A stretch of 64,000 bases of DNA from Notamacropus eugenii (taxonomy: Eukaryota > Chordata > Mammalia > Diprotodontia > Macropodidae), in the NCBI RefSeq assembly GCF_028372415.1, contig NC_092879.1:66119781-66183780 (forward strand), written 5' to 3'. Below the pieces are notes generated by a model that had not been told where the DNA came from, ran no database searches, and was given only the letters and a program-made list of their open reading frames with translations. Below, in pieces: positions 10,904 through 21,485 of the stretch. Position 1 is the stretch's first letter, and each line of letters starts with the position of its first letter. The position numbers and the translations under genes are program-made.

Positions 10904-12179
10904 ACCCAGTAATGGAGTTCAAAGGACATTTTGGTAACTTTATTTGCATAATTCCAAGTTACTTTCAAAAAATGATTGTAATATTTCAGAGCTCCACTAA
11001 TTCGGTGGGTTTGTCACTCCACAATCCTTCCGACATTGACTATTTGCATTTTTTGTCATTGTCACTAATTTGGAAGGTATGAGGTATCAGGGTTGTTTTG
11101 ATTTGCATTTCTCTTACTATTAGTGATTTGGAGCTTTCTTTCACATGGTTGTGAATAATTTGAAATTCTTCTTTTGAGAACTGTTTGTTCATATGTCTTG
11201 TTTATTAATTGTTTATATATCTTGGTTACCAAAGTCTTAAGAGAAATGTGATACAAAGATTTTTTCCCCACTCAACCACTTTCTTTCTTAATCCTAGATG
11301 TATTAATTTAGTCTGTGCAGAAACATTTCAATTTCAAGTAATGAAAGTTATCTTTTGTAATTGTACCTGTCTTTTGTTTGGTTAAGAAAACGTCTCTTAC
11401 CCATAGCCATGAGAAGTACATTATCACTTTCTCTTCAAAATTTGTTATAATATAATCTTTAATATTAAGGTTACTTCTCTGTTTAGAATGTATCGTGAAA
11501 TATGGTATAAAGTGGTGGTCTAAGCCTGATTTCTCAGACTGCTGTCGGGTTTTCCCAATAGTTTTTCTCAGTTAAGGAATGTTTTTCCGAGGTAATTTAT
11601 ATTCTCCACTTTTAAACACTAGGTTATTGATCCCTGTTGTTTCTGATTTTCCGTTGTTTAGTCTGTTATGTTGGTGCATCAAAACAATAGTTTTGATGAC
11701 CGCTTCTTTACAACATAATTTCATGTCTGGAAGTACAATTTCCCCTTTGTCCCTACTTTTTATCACTTCCCTTGATAGTCTCGATCTTTTGTTTTTCCAA
11801 ATGAATTTTGTTATCATTTTCTCAAGTTCTATAAACTATCCCTTCAGTAATTTCATTGGTATAGCATTAAAAGTATAAATTAATTTGGGTAGTATTGTCA
11901 TTTTTATCATATTGGTACAACCTAGTCATGAGAACTGATTATCCCTCTGGCTATTTAGAAGGTTTTTTTTTCAGTTCTTGAAAGAATGCTTTGTAAATGA
12001 ATCTATAATAAGTTTTTTGTGTTCTTTGGTAGGATAACCCCTAGATATTTTATGTATTTTACAGTTATTTGGAATGAGATTTCCATTTCTGTATTGATTT
12101 TTGTGTTTTGTTACTATTATATATTATATAATAGAAACATTGCTATTATATATTATACAGATAAAATAAATGTGTCTCA

Positions 12180-12458
12180 TGTCATGTACATGATTCAACC
12201 ATAGTTGGACTTCTCTGTCTAGAGAAGAGAAAAATGTTTCATTTCTATTCTCTGAGACTACTATTGGTTTTCCTAAGAGTTGTAATTTGCTTTCCTTTTA
12301 TTGATCTTGTCATTTACATTGTTAGAGTCATTGTGTGTACTCTTATTCTAGTTGAACTTATTTTACTCTGCATCAGTTCATATGCATCTTCCCATGTTTC
12401 TCTAAACTCTTCATCAGACTTATTTTTCTCAAATATTTCATTAATCTGATTTCACAGG
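12180..12458 (-). repeat. Second L1 3'-end fragment
   Basis: GTCATTTACATTGTTAGAGT, TTTTACTCTGCATCAGTTCA and CATCTTCCCATGTTTCTC repeat the motifs found near 10.68 kb, so this is a separate copy in the same orientation. Confidence 0.6.
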
Positions 12459-13224
12459 TTGGTGTGCAAGGGATCCAAACAAGCAGCAGCCCTCATTTAC
12501 TTTGATTACACATGCTCCTTTTCCTTCCATCCTGTCTTAGGTTAAAAAGATGCTGGTTATGTCCAAGTCACAGGGTAATTTACCCTTCTGACCTTCCATG
12601 GGCTCCCATAAATCTCTCCACTGCTGAGAGGCTGAGGTTTTGTTCTTCTCTCAGCACAAAGCATGCCTGCTTTCTAAGCCACTCCACAGAGCAGACAGAA
12701 GAGACACAGTGCGAACTGTGTATGGGGTTGCTTGGGGGAGGGCTAGTGAGAGCCTTGGCCTTTCTAAGAATGTGGAGAGAAGTCTATAGGACACTTTACC
12801 CTTTTTTGGAAGATCCTCAATTGCCTGTATAATGTCAAACAAAGTTGCTGACATGACTGGCTTTAGCAATAGAAACTAAGGATGCTTTTCTCTGATGAAG
12901 AGGAAGCTTAGGGGCATAAGTATAGTTAATAAAAAATAGGCTTATAGCTTTGGTCCTAGATGCAAGTATAGAATGAAGTACTGCATGGTGTGATATCTAA
13001 GGGCCTTTCAAGCTCAAAAAATGTCTAGGGTGGGTGATAAGTAGACCTAAGCCTGATTAGTGGAACCCAAAACTGAGCAGGGTGATAAAGCAGGGTTACC
13101 TCATAGGAAAGAGAGTCTCTGCTGATCCCCAGGCTTTCATTAAAAGGGGCTATAGTTAACCAATCCCAAATCCAGTTGTCAAAGGGGAAGTGGTTTATAT
13201 ACATTTTATGAATAAGTCCAAGGA
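12459..13224. other. Unassigned intergenic stretch
   Basis: Two overlapping open frames on opposite strands (12.51-12.87 kb) have no recognisable domains. The pyrimidine-rich text near 12.5-12.66 kb could be an old LINE piece, but I cannot show it. Confidence 0.35.
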
Positions 13225-13400
13225 AAGCTCCCAGAGGTCCAGTGGGAAAAGCATCGGATTTGGAGTCAGAAGACCTTGGTTGGGCAAGGCACTTCCTCTC
13301 CCTGGGCCTCAATTTCCTCAGCTATAAAATGAGGGATTTGGACTGCCATGACTCTTCAAGTGGCTTCCAGATCTAAAACTATGATCCTATCCTATGAATG
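13225..13400 (+). repeat. MIR/Mon-like SINE
   Basis: GTGGGAAAAGCATCGGATTT, GGGCCTCAATTTCCTCAGC and TCTAAAACTATGATCCTATC. The 3' end matches the SINE that hosts the element at 14.8 kb. Confidence 0.75.
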
Positions 13401-14080
13401 GCAGACATTTCATTAGAAAACATGATATAATGAAATGAGCCTTCCTTTCTGTCATGGAAATCTCTTTTCCAAAAGACTCTATGGCTGCTAAGATCCTAAG
13501 TTGAGGATTTGAACAAGTTTTGCAAATTGTCTTCTAGTATTTGGGTGCCAGACTTAGACATTTTCCTAGTTATTTTGTGGGGCAGTTTTGAGTCTTTTTT
13601 TCCCACACCATGATGTGCCCCATTTCCCAGCTCTCATGTCCTGCTCCCTCCCACCATTTTTTTTCTCTGCATTCACTTGGTTGTACAAATTTGAGGCCTC
13701 TTATCAATTGGCCCATTCTTGCCTGCTATTGGCATCCCATTCAAATTACTCACGCTGTCACTAAGCAACTATCTTGAGTGACTGGGTGCTTTCTATGTTT
13801 GCCATTGATGCAATGTGTCTTAGACCCATTATCTGTTCCCTGTTCCCTCCTCCCCCTCGCCATCCTGTGGTGGTTGCTGCGTGTTTTCCTGTTGTTGTTT
13901 GTGTTTTATTTTTAGTCAGAGGGGAGGGGAGGAATGCCTGTGAGAAAGGGGAGGAGAAAGGCCCTCTAGTTTTCTCCCCTTTACTGAACGAGGCATTTAA
14001 CTGTGCCAGATTTTTACGTCTAAGAAATGTTTTGATGGTGCCAAACACTGAAAGAAGGAAGCTGCCTTAGTAAGAATTGC
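13401..14080. other. Unassigned intergenic stretch
   Basis: A 95- and a 98-codon open frame overlap on opposite strands at 13.76-14.07 kb. Neither contains a recognisable domain. No clear repeat. Confidence 0.35.
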
Positions 14081-14084
14081 AAAA

Positions 14085-14310
14085 AGAAAGCCTGGTCTCT
14101 CAAGGTTCAGTTCAAGGCCACCTCCTACAGGAAGCCTTTCCTGATTGGTCCAGTTGTTAGCGCTTCTTCCCCTCTATCCCTCCATTAGTTTGTATTTATT
14201 TTATATTCATTTATCTGTATACGTATTCTTTCCCATAGTGAGCTGTGAGCTCCCTGAGGGAGGTTTTGTCTTTGTTTAACTCTGTACATAGCAGGTACAG
14301 CATGAAGAAT
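14085..14310 (+). repeat. L2-type 3' UTR fragment
   Basis: TTCAAGGCCACCTCCTACAG, GGAAGCCTTTCCTGATTGG, GTGAGCTCCCTGAGGGAGG and CATAGCAGGTAC follow the L2 3' UTR pattern in plus orientation. Confidence 0.6.
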
Positions 14311-14631
14311 CCACACACCCTTTAGATATCTGAGATGCCAACTTTTACCCATTTCCCATCATAAGCAAGCCACAGTGGCTCTTGGGATTGGCAGTGCCTT
14401 TCGTTAGTTTTCTTTCTATTCCTATTATTTTTACTTGATTAATGATACGTAATGTAGAGGGAAAGAAGCATTTTAGAAGAAGAAGCTAGGAGGTATACTT
14501 CTCAAGAACCTGAGAAAGTGAGGAGTTTTGTCATGAACAAGAAGCATTACCCAGGCCAGATACTAACACATGATCAAGATGGAGAGCAAGAGTCAATTGA
14601 GCTTTGCCTATCTATCTTAATGACAATCACG

Positions 14632-14804
14632 TCGTTCTTAGAGGCAGAAGGACCCAGATTCCATACCTATCTCAGACACTTACTAGCTTTACGACCCTAA
14701 GCAAATCATTTAATTTCTCTGTGTCTCAGTTTCCTCATCTGTAAAATAAGGATATTAGACCCAATGCCCTCTAAGATACAGATCAACTCTAAATTCATGA
14801 TCCT
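14632..14804 (+). repeat. MIR/Mon-like SINE, left part of insertion target
   Basis: GAGGCAGAAGGACCCAGATT, GTGTCTCAGTTTCCTCATCT, then CTCTAAATTCATGATCCT, where the HAL1-like element enters. The last bases of the SINE resume at 20681-20699 (ATGATCCTATGATTCCT). Confidence 0.85.
14791..14804 (+). repeat. Left target-site duplication of outer HAL1
   Basis: AAATTCATGATCCT. The right copy at 20677-20690 is AAATCCATGATCCT, one mismatch in 14. Confidence 0.9.
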
Positions 14805-15630
14805 AGATGGCGGAGTAGAAAGACGCACATACACATAGCTCCGAACCCACAACCCACAGAACGGCTAGAGGGGACCAACTCACGGTGAATTCTGCACCCA
14901 GACGCCACGGAATATTGGAGCGAGGGAGATTTCTGTTCAGGAGAGACCTGCAAACCTCTCACGGGGGGTCCTTCGCGCTGCGGACTGGGCGCCGAGACGG
15001 GGAGCTGAGGGCAGCCCTGCAGCGGCCGCGGCTCCGAGAGGAAAAGATCCGAGCAGGCTACAGGGACGGGGTCTCCGGCGGCCGCGCGGGTCCCTCCACC
15101 CACAGAGGGAACTGCAAACCTCTCGCAGAAGGTCCGTCACGCTATGGACGCGGAGCCCAGCCCAGACCTGCAGTGGCCGCGGCCCTGAGAGGCACAGATC
15201 CGAGCAGGCTTCAGGGACGGGATCTCCAGCAGTGGCCCAAGCCCCTCCACCCACAGGTGACGGGGGTCGGTGAGAGAGTCTCTTGGGCGAGTCGAGAGGG
15301 GAGTGGGGTGCCCCCATGGCTCGGGCCGCCCCGGGAGATAGAAGCTGAGAGGCGGCTGCAGACAGGGGCTCCCCAAGCGGGCGGAAGCCTGGATCCATTG
15401 TGGAAGGTCTGTACATAAACCCCCTGAGGGAACTGAGCCTGAGAGGCGGCCCTGCCCTGACCTGACCATCTGAACTTAATTCTCACACTGAATAGCAGCC
15501 CTGCCCCCCCAAAAAGCCCTGAGGCGGGAAGCAGCATTTGAATCTCAGTCCCCAAACGCTGGCTGGGAGGACCAGGAGGAGAGATGGGTGTGAGGAGAAT
15601 ATTCAGAGGTCAAGCCACTGGCTGGGGAGA
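14805..15630 (+). promoter_or_regulatory. HAL1 5' UTR/internal promoter with tandem units
   Basis: GC- and CpG-rich leader. The motif GAGCAGGCT(A/T)CAGGGACGGG occurs at 15051 and 15202, 151 bp apart, and GCAAACCTCTC also recurs. The region is therefore a partial tandem array of about 150-bp units, comparable in layout to monomer-type L1 promoters. Promoter function is inferred from position. Confidence 0.7.
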
Positions 15631-16165
15631 ATGCCCAGAAAAGGGAAAAGAAATAAAACTATTGAAGGCTACTTTCTTGGAGAACAGACATTTCCTCCCT
15701 TCCTTTCTGATGAGGAAGAACAATGCTTACCATCAGGCAAAGACACAGAAATCAAGGCTTCTGTGTCCCAGCCCACCCAATGGGCTCAGGCCATGGAAGA
15801 GCTCAAAAAGAATTTTGAAAATCAAGTTAGAGAGGTGGAGGAAAAACTGGGAAGAGAAATGAGAGGGATGAAAGAGAAGCATGAAAAGCAGATCAGCTCC
15901 CTGCTAAAGGAGAACCAAAAAAAATGTTGAAGAAATTAACACCTTGAAAACTAGCCTAACTCAATTGGCAAAAGAGGTTCAAAAAACCAATGAGGAGAAG
16001 AATGCTTTCAAAAGCAGAATTAGCCAAATGGAAAAGGAGATTCAAAAGCTCACTGAAGAAAATAGTTCTTTCAAAACTAGAATGGCACAGATGGACGCTA
16101 AGGACTTTATGAGAAAGACATATCTCAGAACATACCGCGCAGATTCAAAAAATGGAAGATAATGT
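15631..16165 (+). pseudogene. HAL1 ORF1, 5' part, frameshifted
   Basis: The frame starts MPRKGKRNKT, as in the intact inner copy. A run of 8 A at about 15917-15924, where the inner copy has 7, shifts the frame and stops it after KENQKKC at 15930. In the +1 frame the coiled-coil text continues (TSLTQLAKEV…KLTEENSSF) up to the insertion point in the sequence for MEDNVKYLIGKTT. The remainder lies at 19137 onwards. Confidence 0.9.
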
Positions 16166-16175
16166 GAAATATCTT
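16166..16175 (+). repeat. Left target-site duplication of inner HAL1
   Basis: GAAATATCTT, perfectly repeated at 19127-19136. Joining the two flanks restores the ORF1 text around YLIGKTT. Confidence 0.95.
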
Positions 16176-17190
16176 TTTTTTTTTAATTTTATTTTTTTTC
16201 TATTATTAAATTTATTTATTTAACTTTTAACATTCATTTTCACAAAATTTTGGGTTACAAATTTTCTCCCCTTTTATCCCCTCCCCCCCCAAACACCAAG
16301 CATTCTAATTGCCCCTATGACCAATCTGCTCTCTCTTCTATCATCCCTCTCTGCCCTTGTCTCCATCTTCTCTTTTGTCCTGTAGGGGCAGATAGCTTTC
16401 TATACCCCTTTACCTGTTTTTCTTATTTCCTAGTGGCAAGAACATTACTCGACAGTTGATCCTAACACTTTGAGTTCCAACTTCTCTTCCTCCCTCCCTC
16501 CCCACCCCTTCCCTTTGGAAGGCAAGCAATTCAATATAGGCCATATCTGTGTAGTTTTGCAAATGACTTCCATAATAGTTGTGTTGTATAGGACTAACTA
16601 TGTTTCCCTCCATCCTATCCTGTCCCCCATTACTTCTATTCTCTTTTGATCCTATCCCTCCCCATGAGTGTCGACCTCGAATTGCACTCTCCTCCTCATG
16701 CCCTCCCTTCTATCATCCCCCCCACCCTGCTTGTCCCCTTATCCCCCACTTTCCTGTATTGTGAGATAGGTTTTCCTACCAAAATGAGTGTGCACTTTAT
16801 TCTTTTCTTTAGTGGAATGTGATGAGAGTAGACTTCATGTTTTTCTCTCACCTCCCCTCTTTATCCCTCCACTAATGAGTCTTTTGATTGCCTCTTTTAT
16901 GAGAGATAATTTGCCCCATTCCATTTCTCCCTTTCTCTTCCCAATATATTTCTCTCTCACTGCTTGATTTCATTTTGTTTTAAAGATATGATCCCATCTT
17001 ATTCAATTCACTCTGTGCACTCTGTCTCTATGTAAGTGAGCGTGTGTGCATGTGTAATCCCACCCAGTACCCAGATACTGAAATGTTTCAAGAGTTACAA
17101 ATATTGTCTTTCCATGTAGGAATGTACACAGTTCAGCTTTAGTAAGTCCCTTATGACTTCACTTTGCTGTTCACCTTTTCATGGTTCTCT

Positions 17191-18279
17191 TCATTCTTGT
17201 GTTTGAAAGTCAAATTTTCTTTTCAGCTCTGGTCTTTTCATCAAGAATACTTGAAAATCCTCTATTTCATTAAAAGACCATTTTTTCCCCTGAAGTATTA
17301 TAGTCAGTTTTGCTGGGTAGGTGATTCTTGGTTTTAGTCCTAGTTCCTTTGACTTCTGGAATATACTGTTCCATGCCCTTCGATCCCTTAATGTAGAGGC
17401 TGCTAGATCTTGTGTTATCCTGATTGTATTTCCACAATACTTGAATTGTTTCTTTCTAGCTGCCTGCAGTATTTTCTCCTTGACCTGGGAACTCTGGAAT
17501 TTGGCCACAATGTTCCTAGGAGTTTCTCTTTTTGGATCTCTTTCATGCGGTGTTCTGTGGATTCCTTGAATATTTATTTTGCCCTCTGGTTCTAGAATCT
17601 CAGGGCAGTTTTCCTTGATAATTTCATGAAAGATGATGTCTAGGCTCTTCTTTTGATCATGGCTTTCAGGTAGTCCCATAATTTTTAAATTGTCTCTCCT
17701 GGATCTATTTTCCAGGTCTGTTGTTTTTCCAATGAGATATTTCACATTATCTTCCATTTTTCCATTCTTCTCTCTTTGTTCTGTGATTTCTTGGTTTTGC
17801 ATAAAGTCATTAGCCTCCATCTGTGCCATTCTAATTTTGAAAGAACTATTTTCTTCAGTGAGCTTTTGAATCTCCTTTTCCATTTGGCTAATTCTGCTTT
17901 TGAAAGCATTCTTCTCCTCATTGGCTTTTTGAACCTCTTTTGCCAATTGAGTTAGGCTAGTTTTCAAGGTGTTAATGTCTTCAACATTTTTTTGGGTCTC
18001 CCTTAGCAGGGAGCTGATCTGCTGTTCATGCTTTGACTTCATGTCTCTCATTTCTCTTCCCAGCTTTTCCTCCACCTCTCTAACTTGATTTTCAAAATTC
18101 TTTTTGAGCTCTTCCATGGCCTGAGCCCATTGGGTGGGCTGAGACACAGAAGCCTTGATTTCTGTGTCTTTGCCTGATGGTAAGCATTGTTCTTCCTCAT
18201 CAGAAAGGAAGGGAGGAAATGCCTGTTCACCAAGAAAGTAACCTTCTATAGTCTTATTTCTTTTCCCTTTTCTGGGCAT
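17191..18279 (-). CDS. ORF1 RNA-binding protein of HAL1/L1 type, intact, 362 aa
   Basis: Encodes the nucleic-acid-binding chaperone that coats element RNA in the cytoplasm as trimers (knowledge of the L1 ORF1p family). Visible layout: a basic/acidic N-terminus with MPRKGKRNKT and LSDEEE; a long heptad-like coiled coil, about residues 50-190; an RRM-like domain, about 195-290, starting at NLKIMGLPES and containing PRNIVAKFQSS; and a C-terminal domain to residue 362 (SKELGLKPRITYPAKL, GKKWSFNEIEDF). The length is close to the human 338-aa protein. The start is the first ATG after the GC-rich leader and matches the outer copy. There are no internal stops. No ORF2 follows. Confidence 0.93.
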   Translation of the reverse strand: MPRKGKRNKTIEGYFLGEQAFPPFLSDEEEQCLPSGKDTEIKASVSQPTQWAQAMEELKKNFENQVREVEEKLGREMRDMKSKHEQQISSLLRETQKNVEDINTLKTSLTQLAKEVQKANEEKNAFKSRISQMEKEIQKLTEENSSFKIRMAQMEANDFMQNQEITEQREKNGKMEDNVKYLIGKTTDLENRSRRDNLKIMGLPESHDQKKSLDIIFHEIIKENCPEILEPEGKINIQGIHRTPHERDPKRETPRNIVAKFQSSQVKEKILQAARKKQFKYCGNTIRITQDLAASTLRDRRAWNSIFQKSKELGLKPRITYPAKLTIILQGKKWSFNEIEDFQVFLMKRPELKRKFDFQTQE

Positions 18280-19126
18280 TTTCCCAGCCAGTGACTTGAC
18301 CTCTGAATATTTTCCTCACACCCACCTCACCTCCTGATCCTCCCAGCCCGTGTTTGTGGTCTGAGATTCAAATGCTGCTTCCAGCCTCAGGGCTTTTGGC
18401 GGGGGCAGGGCTGCTATTCAGTATGAGATTATGTTCTGGTGCTGAGGTCAGGGCAGGGCCACCTCTCAGGCTCAGTTCCCTCAGGGGGTTTATGCACAGA
18501 CCTTCCACAATGGATTCAGGCTCCCGCCCACTTGGGGAGCCCCTGTCTGCAGCCGCCTCTCAGCTTCTACCTCCCCGGGGGGGGGCCTGAATTATGGGGG
18601 CACCCCACTCCCCTCTCGACCTGCCAAAGAGACTCTCTCACCCACCCCTGTCACCTGTGGGTGGAGGGACTTGTGCGGCAGCTGGAGATCCCGTCCCTGA
18701 AGCCTGCTCGGATCTGTTTCTCTCGGTGCCGCAGCAGTGGCCGCAGCAGGTCTGGGCTGGGCTTTGTGTCTGCAGCGCGACGGACCTTTTGCGAGAGGTT
18801 TGCAGATCCCTCTGTGGGTGGAGGGACCCGCGTGGTCGCTGGAGATCCTGTCTGTGAAGCCTGCTCGGATCTTTTCCTCTCGGTGCCGTGGCCGCGGCAG
18901 GGCTGCACTCAGCTCCCAGTCCCGGCGCCCAGTCCGCAGCGCGAAGGACCCCCCGCGAGAGGTTTGCAGGTCTCTCTGGAACAGAAATCTCCCTTGCTCT
19001 AATGTTCCGTTGCCTCTGGGTGCGGAATTCGCCGTGAGTTACTTCCCTGTAGCCATTCTATGGGTTGTGGGTTCAGAGCTATGTGTATGTGCGTCTTTCT
19101 ACTCCGCCATCTTGGCTCCGCCCCCC
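18280..19126 (-). promoter_or_regulatory. 5' UTR/internal promoter of inner HAL1
   Basis: 847-bp CpG-rich leader. AGCCTGCTCGGATC recurs at 18701 and about 18858, a spacing of 157 bp, with the surrounding CTCCAGC/CCTCCACCC text, so it keeps the same tandem-unit structure as the outer element. Promoter activity is inferred. Confidence 0.7.
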
Positions 19127-19136
19127 GAAATATCTT
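19127..19136 (+). repeat. Right target-site duplication of inner HAL1
   Basis: GAAATATCTT, identical to 16166-16175. Confidence 0.95.
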
Positions 19137-19694
19137 ATTGGAAAAACAACTGACCTGGAAAATAGATTCAGGAGAGACAATGTAAAAATTCTGGGACTAC
19201 CTGAAAACCATGATCAAAAGAAGAGCCTAGACATCATTTTCCATGAAATTATCAAGGAAAACTGCCCTGAGATTCTAGAACCAGAGGGCAAAATAAATAT
19301 TCAAGGAATCCACAGAACACCGCATGAAAGAGATCCAAAAAGAGAAACTCCTAGGAACATTGTGGCCAAATTCCAGAATTCCCAGGTCAAAGAGAAAATA
19401 TTGCAAGCAGCTAGAAAGAAACAATTCAAGTATTGTGGAAATACAATCAGGATAACACTGATCTAGTAGCCAAGATCTAGCAGCCTCTACATTAAGGGAT
19501 TGAAGGGCATGGAATAGGATATTCCAGAAGTCAAAGGAACTAGGACTAAAACCAAGAATCACCTACCCAGCAAAACTGACTATAATACTTCAGGGGAAAA
19601 AATGGTCTTTCAATGAAATAGAGGATTTTCAAATTTTCTTGATGAAAAGACCAGAGCTGAAAAGAAAATTTGACTTTCTAACACAAGAATAAAG
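19137..19694 (+). pseudogene. HAL1 ORF1, 3' part of the outer copy
   Basis: Resumes the outer ORF1: GKTTDLENRFRRDNVKILGL through PRNIVAKFQNSQ to GNTIRIT, the RRM-like domain. It is then disrupted near 19458-19480, where a short extra segment (CTGATCTAGTAGCC) resembles a local duplication of CAAGATCTAGCAGCC. The C-terminal domain text continues out of frame (KELGLKP, KKWSFNEIEDF) to about 19690. Confidence 0.88.
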
Positions 19695-20676
19695 AGAAGC
19701 ATGAAAAGGTGAACAGCAAAGAGAAGTCATAAGGGACTTACTAAAGTTGAACTGTTTATATTCCCTCATGGAAAGACAATATTTGTAACTCTTGAAACAT
19801 TTCAGTATCTGGGTACTGGGTGGGAGTACACAGACACACATGCACACACGCACACATGCATAGAGACAGAGTGCACAGAGTGAACTGAAGAGGATGGGAT
19901 CATATCTTTAAAAAAAATGAAATCAAGCAGTGAGAGAGAAATATTGGGAGGAGAAAGGGAGAAATTGAATGGGGCAAATTATCTCTCATAAAAGAGGCAA
20001 GCATAAGACTTATTAGTGGAGGGATAAAGAGGGGAGGCGAGAGAAAAACATGAGGTCTACTCTCATCACATTCCACTAAAGGAAAGAATAAAATGCATAC
20101 TCATTTTGATAGGAAGACCTATCTCACAATACAGGAGAGTGGGGGACAAGGGCACAAGCAGGGTTGGGGGGAGGATGGAGGGGAGGGCACGGGGAGGAGA
20201 ATGCAATCCGAGGTCGACACTCATGGGGAGGGAAAGGATCATAAGAGAATAGAAGCAATGGGGGACAGGATAGGATGGAGGGAAATATAGTTAGTCCTAT
20301 ACAACACAACTAGTATGGAAATCTTTTGCAAAACTACACAGATTTGGCCTATATTGAATTGCTTGTCTTCCAAAGGGAAGGGGTGGAGAGGGAGGGAGGT
20401 AAAGAAGTTGGAACTCAAAGTGTTAGTATCAACTGTAATGTTCTTACCACTAGGAAATAAGAAATACAGATTAAGGGGTAAAGAAAGCTATCTGGCCCTA
20501 CAGGACAAAAGAGAAGATGGAGACAAGGGCAGAGAGGGAGGATAGAAGAGAGAGCAGATTGGTCACAGGGGCAATTAGAATGCTTGGGTTTGGGGGGGGG
20601 AGGGGATAAAAGGGGAGAAAATTTGTAACCCAAAATTTTGTGAAAATAAATGTGAAAAGTTAAATAAAAAAAAAAT
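19695..20676 (+). repeat. 3' UTR and A-rich tail of the outer HAL1
   Basis: About 0.98 kb, matching 16180-17190 in reverse complement (for example GAAAATTTGTAACCCAAAAT). Purine-rich G runs such as GGTTTGGGGGGGGGAGGGG come near the end, then AAATAAAAAAAAAATAAAT. Confidence 0.85.
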
Positions 20677-20690
20677 AAATCCATGATCCT
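20677..20690 (+). repeat. Right target-site duplication of outer HAL1
   Basis: AAATCCATGATCCT; see 14791-14804. Followed by the end of the interrupted SINE. Confidence 0.9.
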
Positions 20691-20699
20691 ATGATTCCT

Positions 20700-21305
20700 C
20701 CAGAAGCAGAATTATTGCATAGGCTCTGGGTATGGGAGTGAGATATGGAAGGGATTTTATCCTATGGGAAGGTTTTTCCGATTCGATGCCTGTCATGACA
20801 GTTGTCTTGTTTTGTAACCTCCTTGTGGTATTGCTGAGTACTTTCAAAAACCTGTTTTATAAACAAGGCATTACCCCAAACCCACACAGTGAATGATGAT
20901 GTTTGAAGTCTAACAGACAGAATACTAAGGCAGGGCCTGAACTGTCATGGAGAAAATGAGAGGAAACACAGAATTATGCCGTGCAATACTAATGATCTCT
21001 TATCTGCTTCAGCTTTCGTTAGCAATGTGAAAGATGCATTCCGCTGTCTAATTTACCCTGGTAACCCAAGCATGAACACCTCATTCTTCTGCCAGGGAGC
21101 CGTGGGAAATGATGGAGGCAGTTCTATTATTTTTTCTAATGAGTTTTTTATTATAATATTTACCCCCTCCTGCCCCCCACAGACACACACCTCGGAGTAT
21201 GAATGACCTCCGTGAATAGGGCAGATTCCATATACGCAGTTGCTCTCTAAAATCAACAGTGTTATGGGATTGATGAATGATGTGACAGCAGGGGGTGTTA
21301 TGCAA
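20700..21305. other. Unassigned intergenic stretch
   Basis: Two short overlapping frames in opposite directions around 21.0-21.25 kb have no recognisable domain. No clear repeat. Confidence 0.35.
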
Positions 21306-21485
21306 AAGGTGGCTGGATTGGAAATCAGTGAACCCAGGTCCAGCTCTCTGCTCTGCTCCTCCGTTTATTATTACCTGCATGACCTTGAGCAAGTTAGCCT
21401 CTCTCTGCCCAAGTATCTTCATCTATAAAAGGAAGGGGGTGAACTAAATAATCTCTAGATCATTCTAGCCCTAAGACCAGGCTCC
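21306..21485 (+). repeat. MIR/Mon-like SINE
   Basis: GTGGCTGGATTGGAAATCAG, TGACCTTGAGCAAGTTAGCC, TCTTCATCTATAAAAGGAAG and CATTCTAGCCCTAAGACC. Confidence 0.7.

Larger units (their letters stand above)
10205..12125 (-). repeat. L1 3' half: ORF2 C-terminus and 3' UTR, decayed
   Basis: On the minus strand, 11572-11817 encodes a block with KFIWKNKRSRL and LPDMKLCCKEAVIKT, the conserved segment near the C-terminus of L1 ORF2 protein. Downstream in the element come the reverse complements of GTAACATTCCATCGTACTAT and TTTGATTTGCATTTCTCTTA, typical of marsupial L1 3' regions. Stops and frameshifts break the rest. A Mar SINE (10516-10655) and a (TG)n tract lie inside. Confidence 0.7.
16176..19126 (-). 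mobile_element. Inner full-length HAL1-like element with intact ORF1
   Basis: A 2.95-kb element in minus orientation: poly-T at 16176 (the element's A-tail), 3' UTR to about 17190, ORF1 at 17191-18279, GC-rich 5' UTR to 19126, and 5' start GGGGGGCGGAGCCAAGATGG. A perfect 10-bp target duplication flanks it. It inserted into ORF1 of another member of its own family in opposite orientation. No ORF2 is present or deleted; the ORF1 stop is followed directly by 3' UTR. Its intact frame and perfect duplication make it the youngest element here. Confidence 0.92.
14805..20676 (+). mobile_element. Outer HAL1-like (ORF1-only L1) element, interrupted
   Basis: A full-length non-LTR element bounded by a 14-bp duplication. 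It starts AGATGGCGGAGTAGAAAGAC, has an 826-bp CpG-rich 5' UTR, an ORF1 starting at 15631, a 3' UTR rich in GGGGAGG-type purines and an A-rich tail. Removing the insert (16176-19126 plus one copy of its 10-bp duplication) leaves about 2.91 kb. There is no ORF2. ORF1 is disabled by a +1 frameshift in an A-run and by the insertion. This structure matches 'half-L1' (HAL1) elements, which depend on L1 reverse transcriptase supplied in trans. Confidence 0.85.

Noticed and set aside
14885..15418. 177-codon frame at the start of the outer HAL1
   Set aside because: Same 5' UTR region with open frames on both strands. It does not match ORF1 and begins before the true ORF1 start at 15631.
18439..19002. 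187-codon plus-strand frame rich in Pro, Ser and Arg
   Set aside because: Antisense reading of the CpG-rich 5' UTR of the inner HAL1. Similar frames occur at the mirrored place in the outer copy, so they are compositional.
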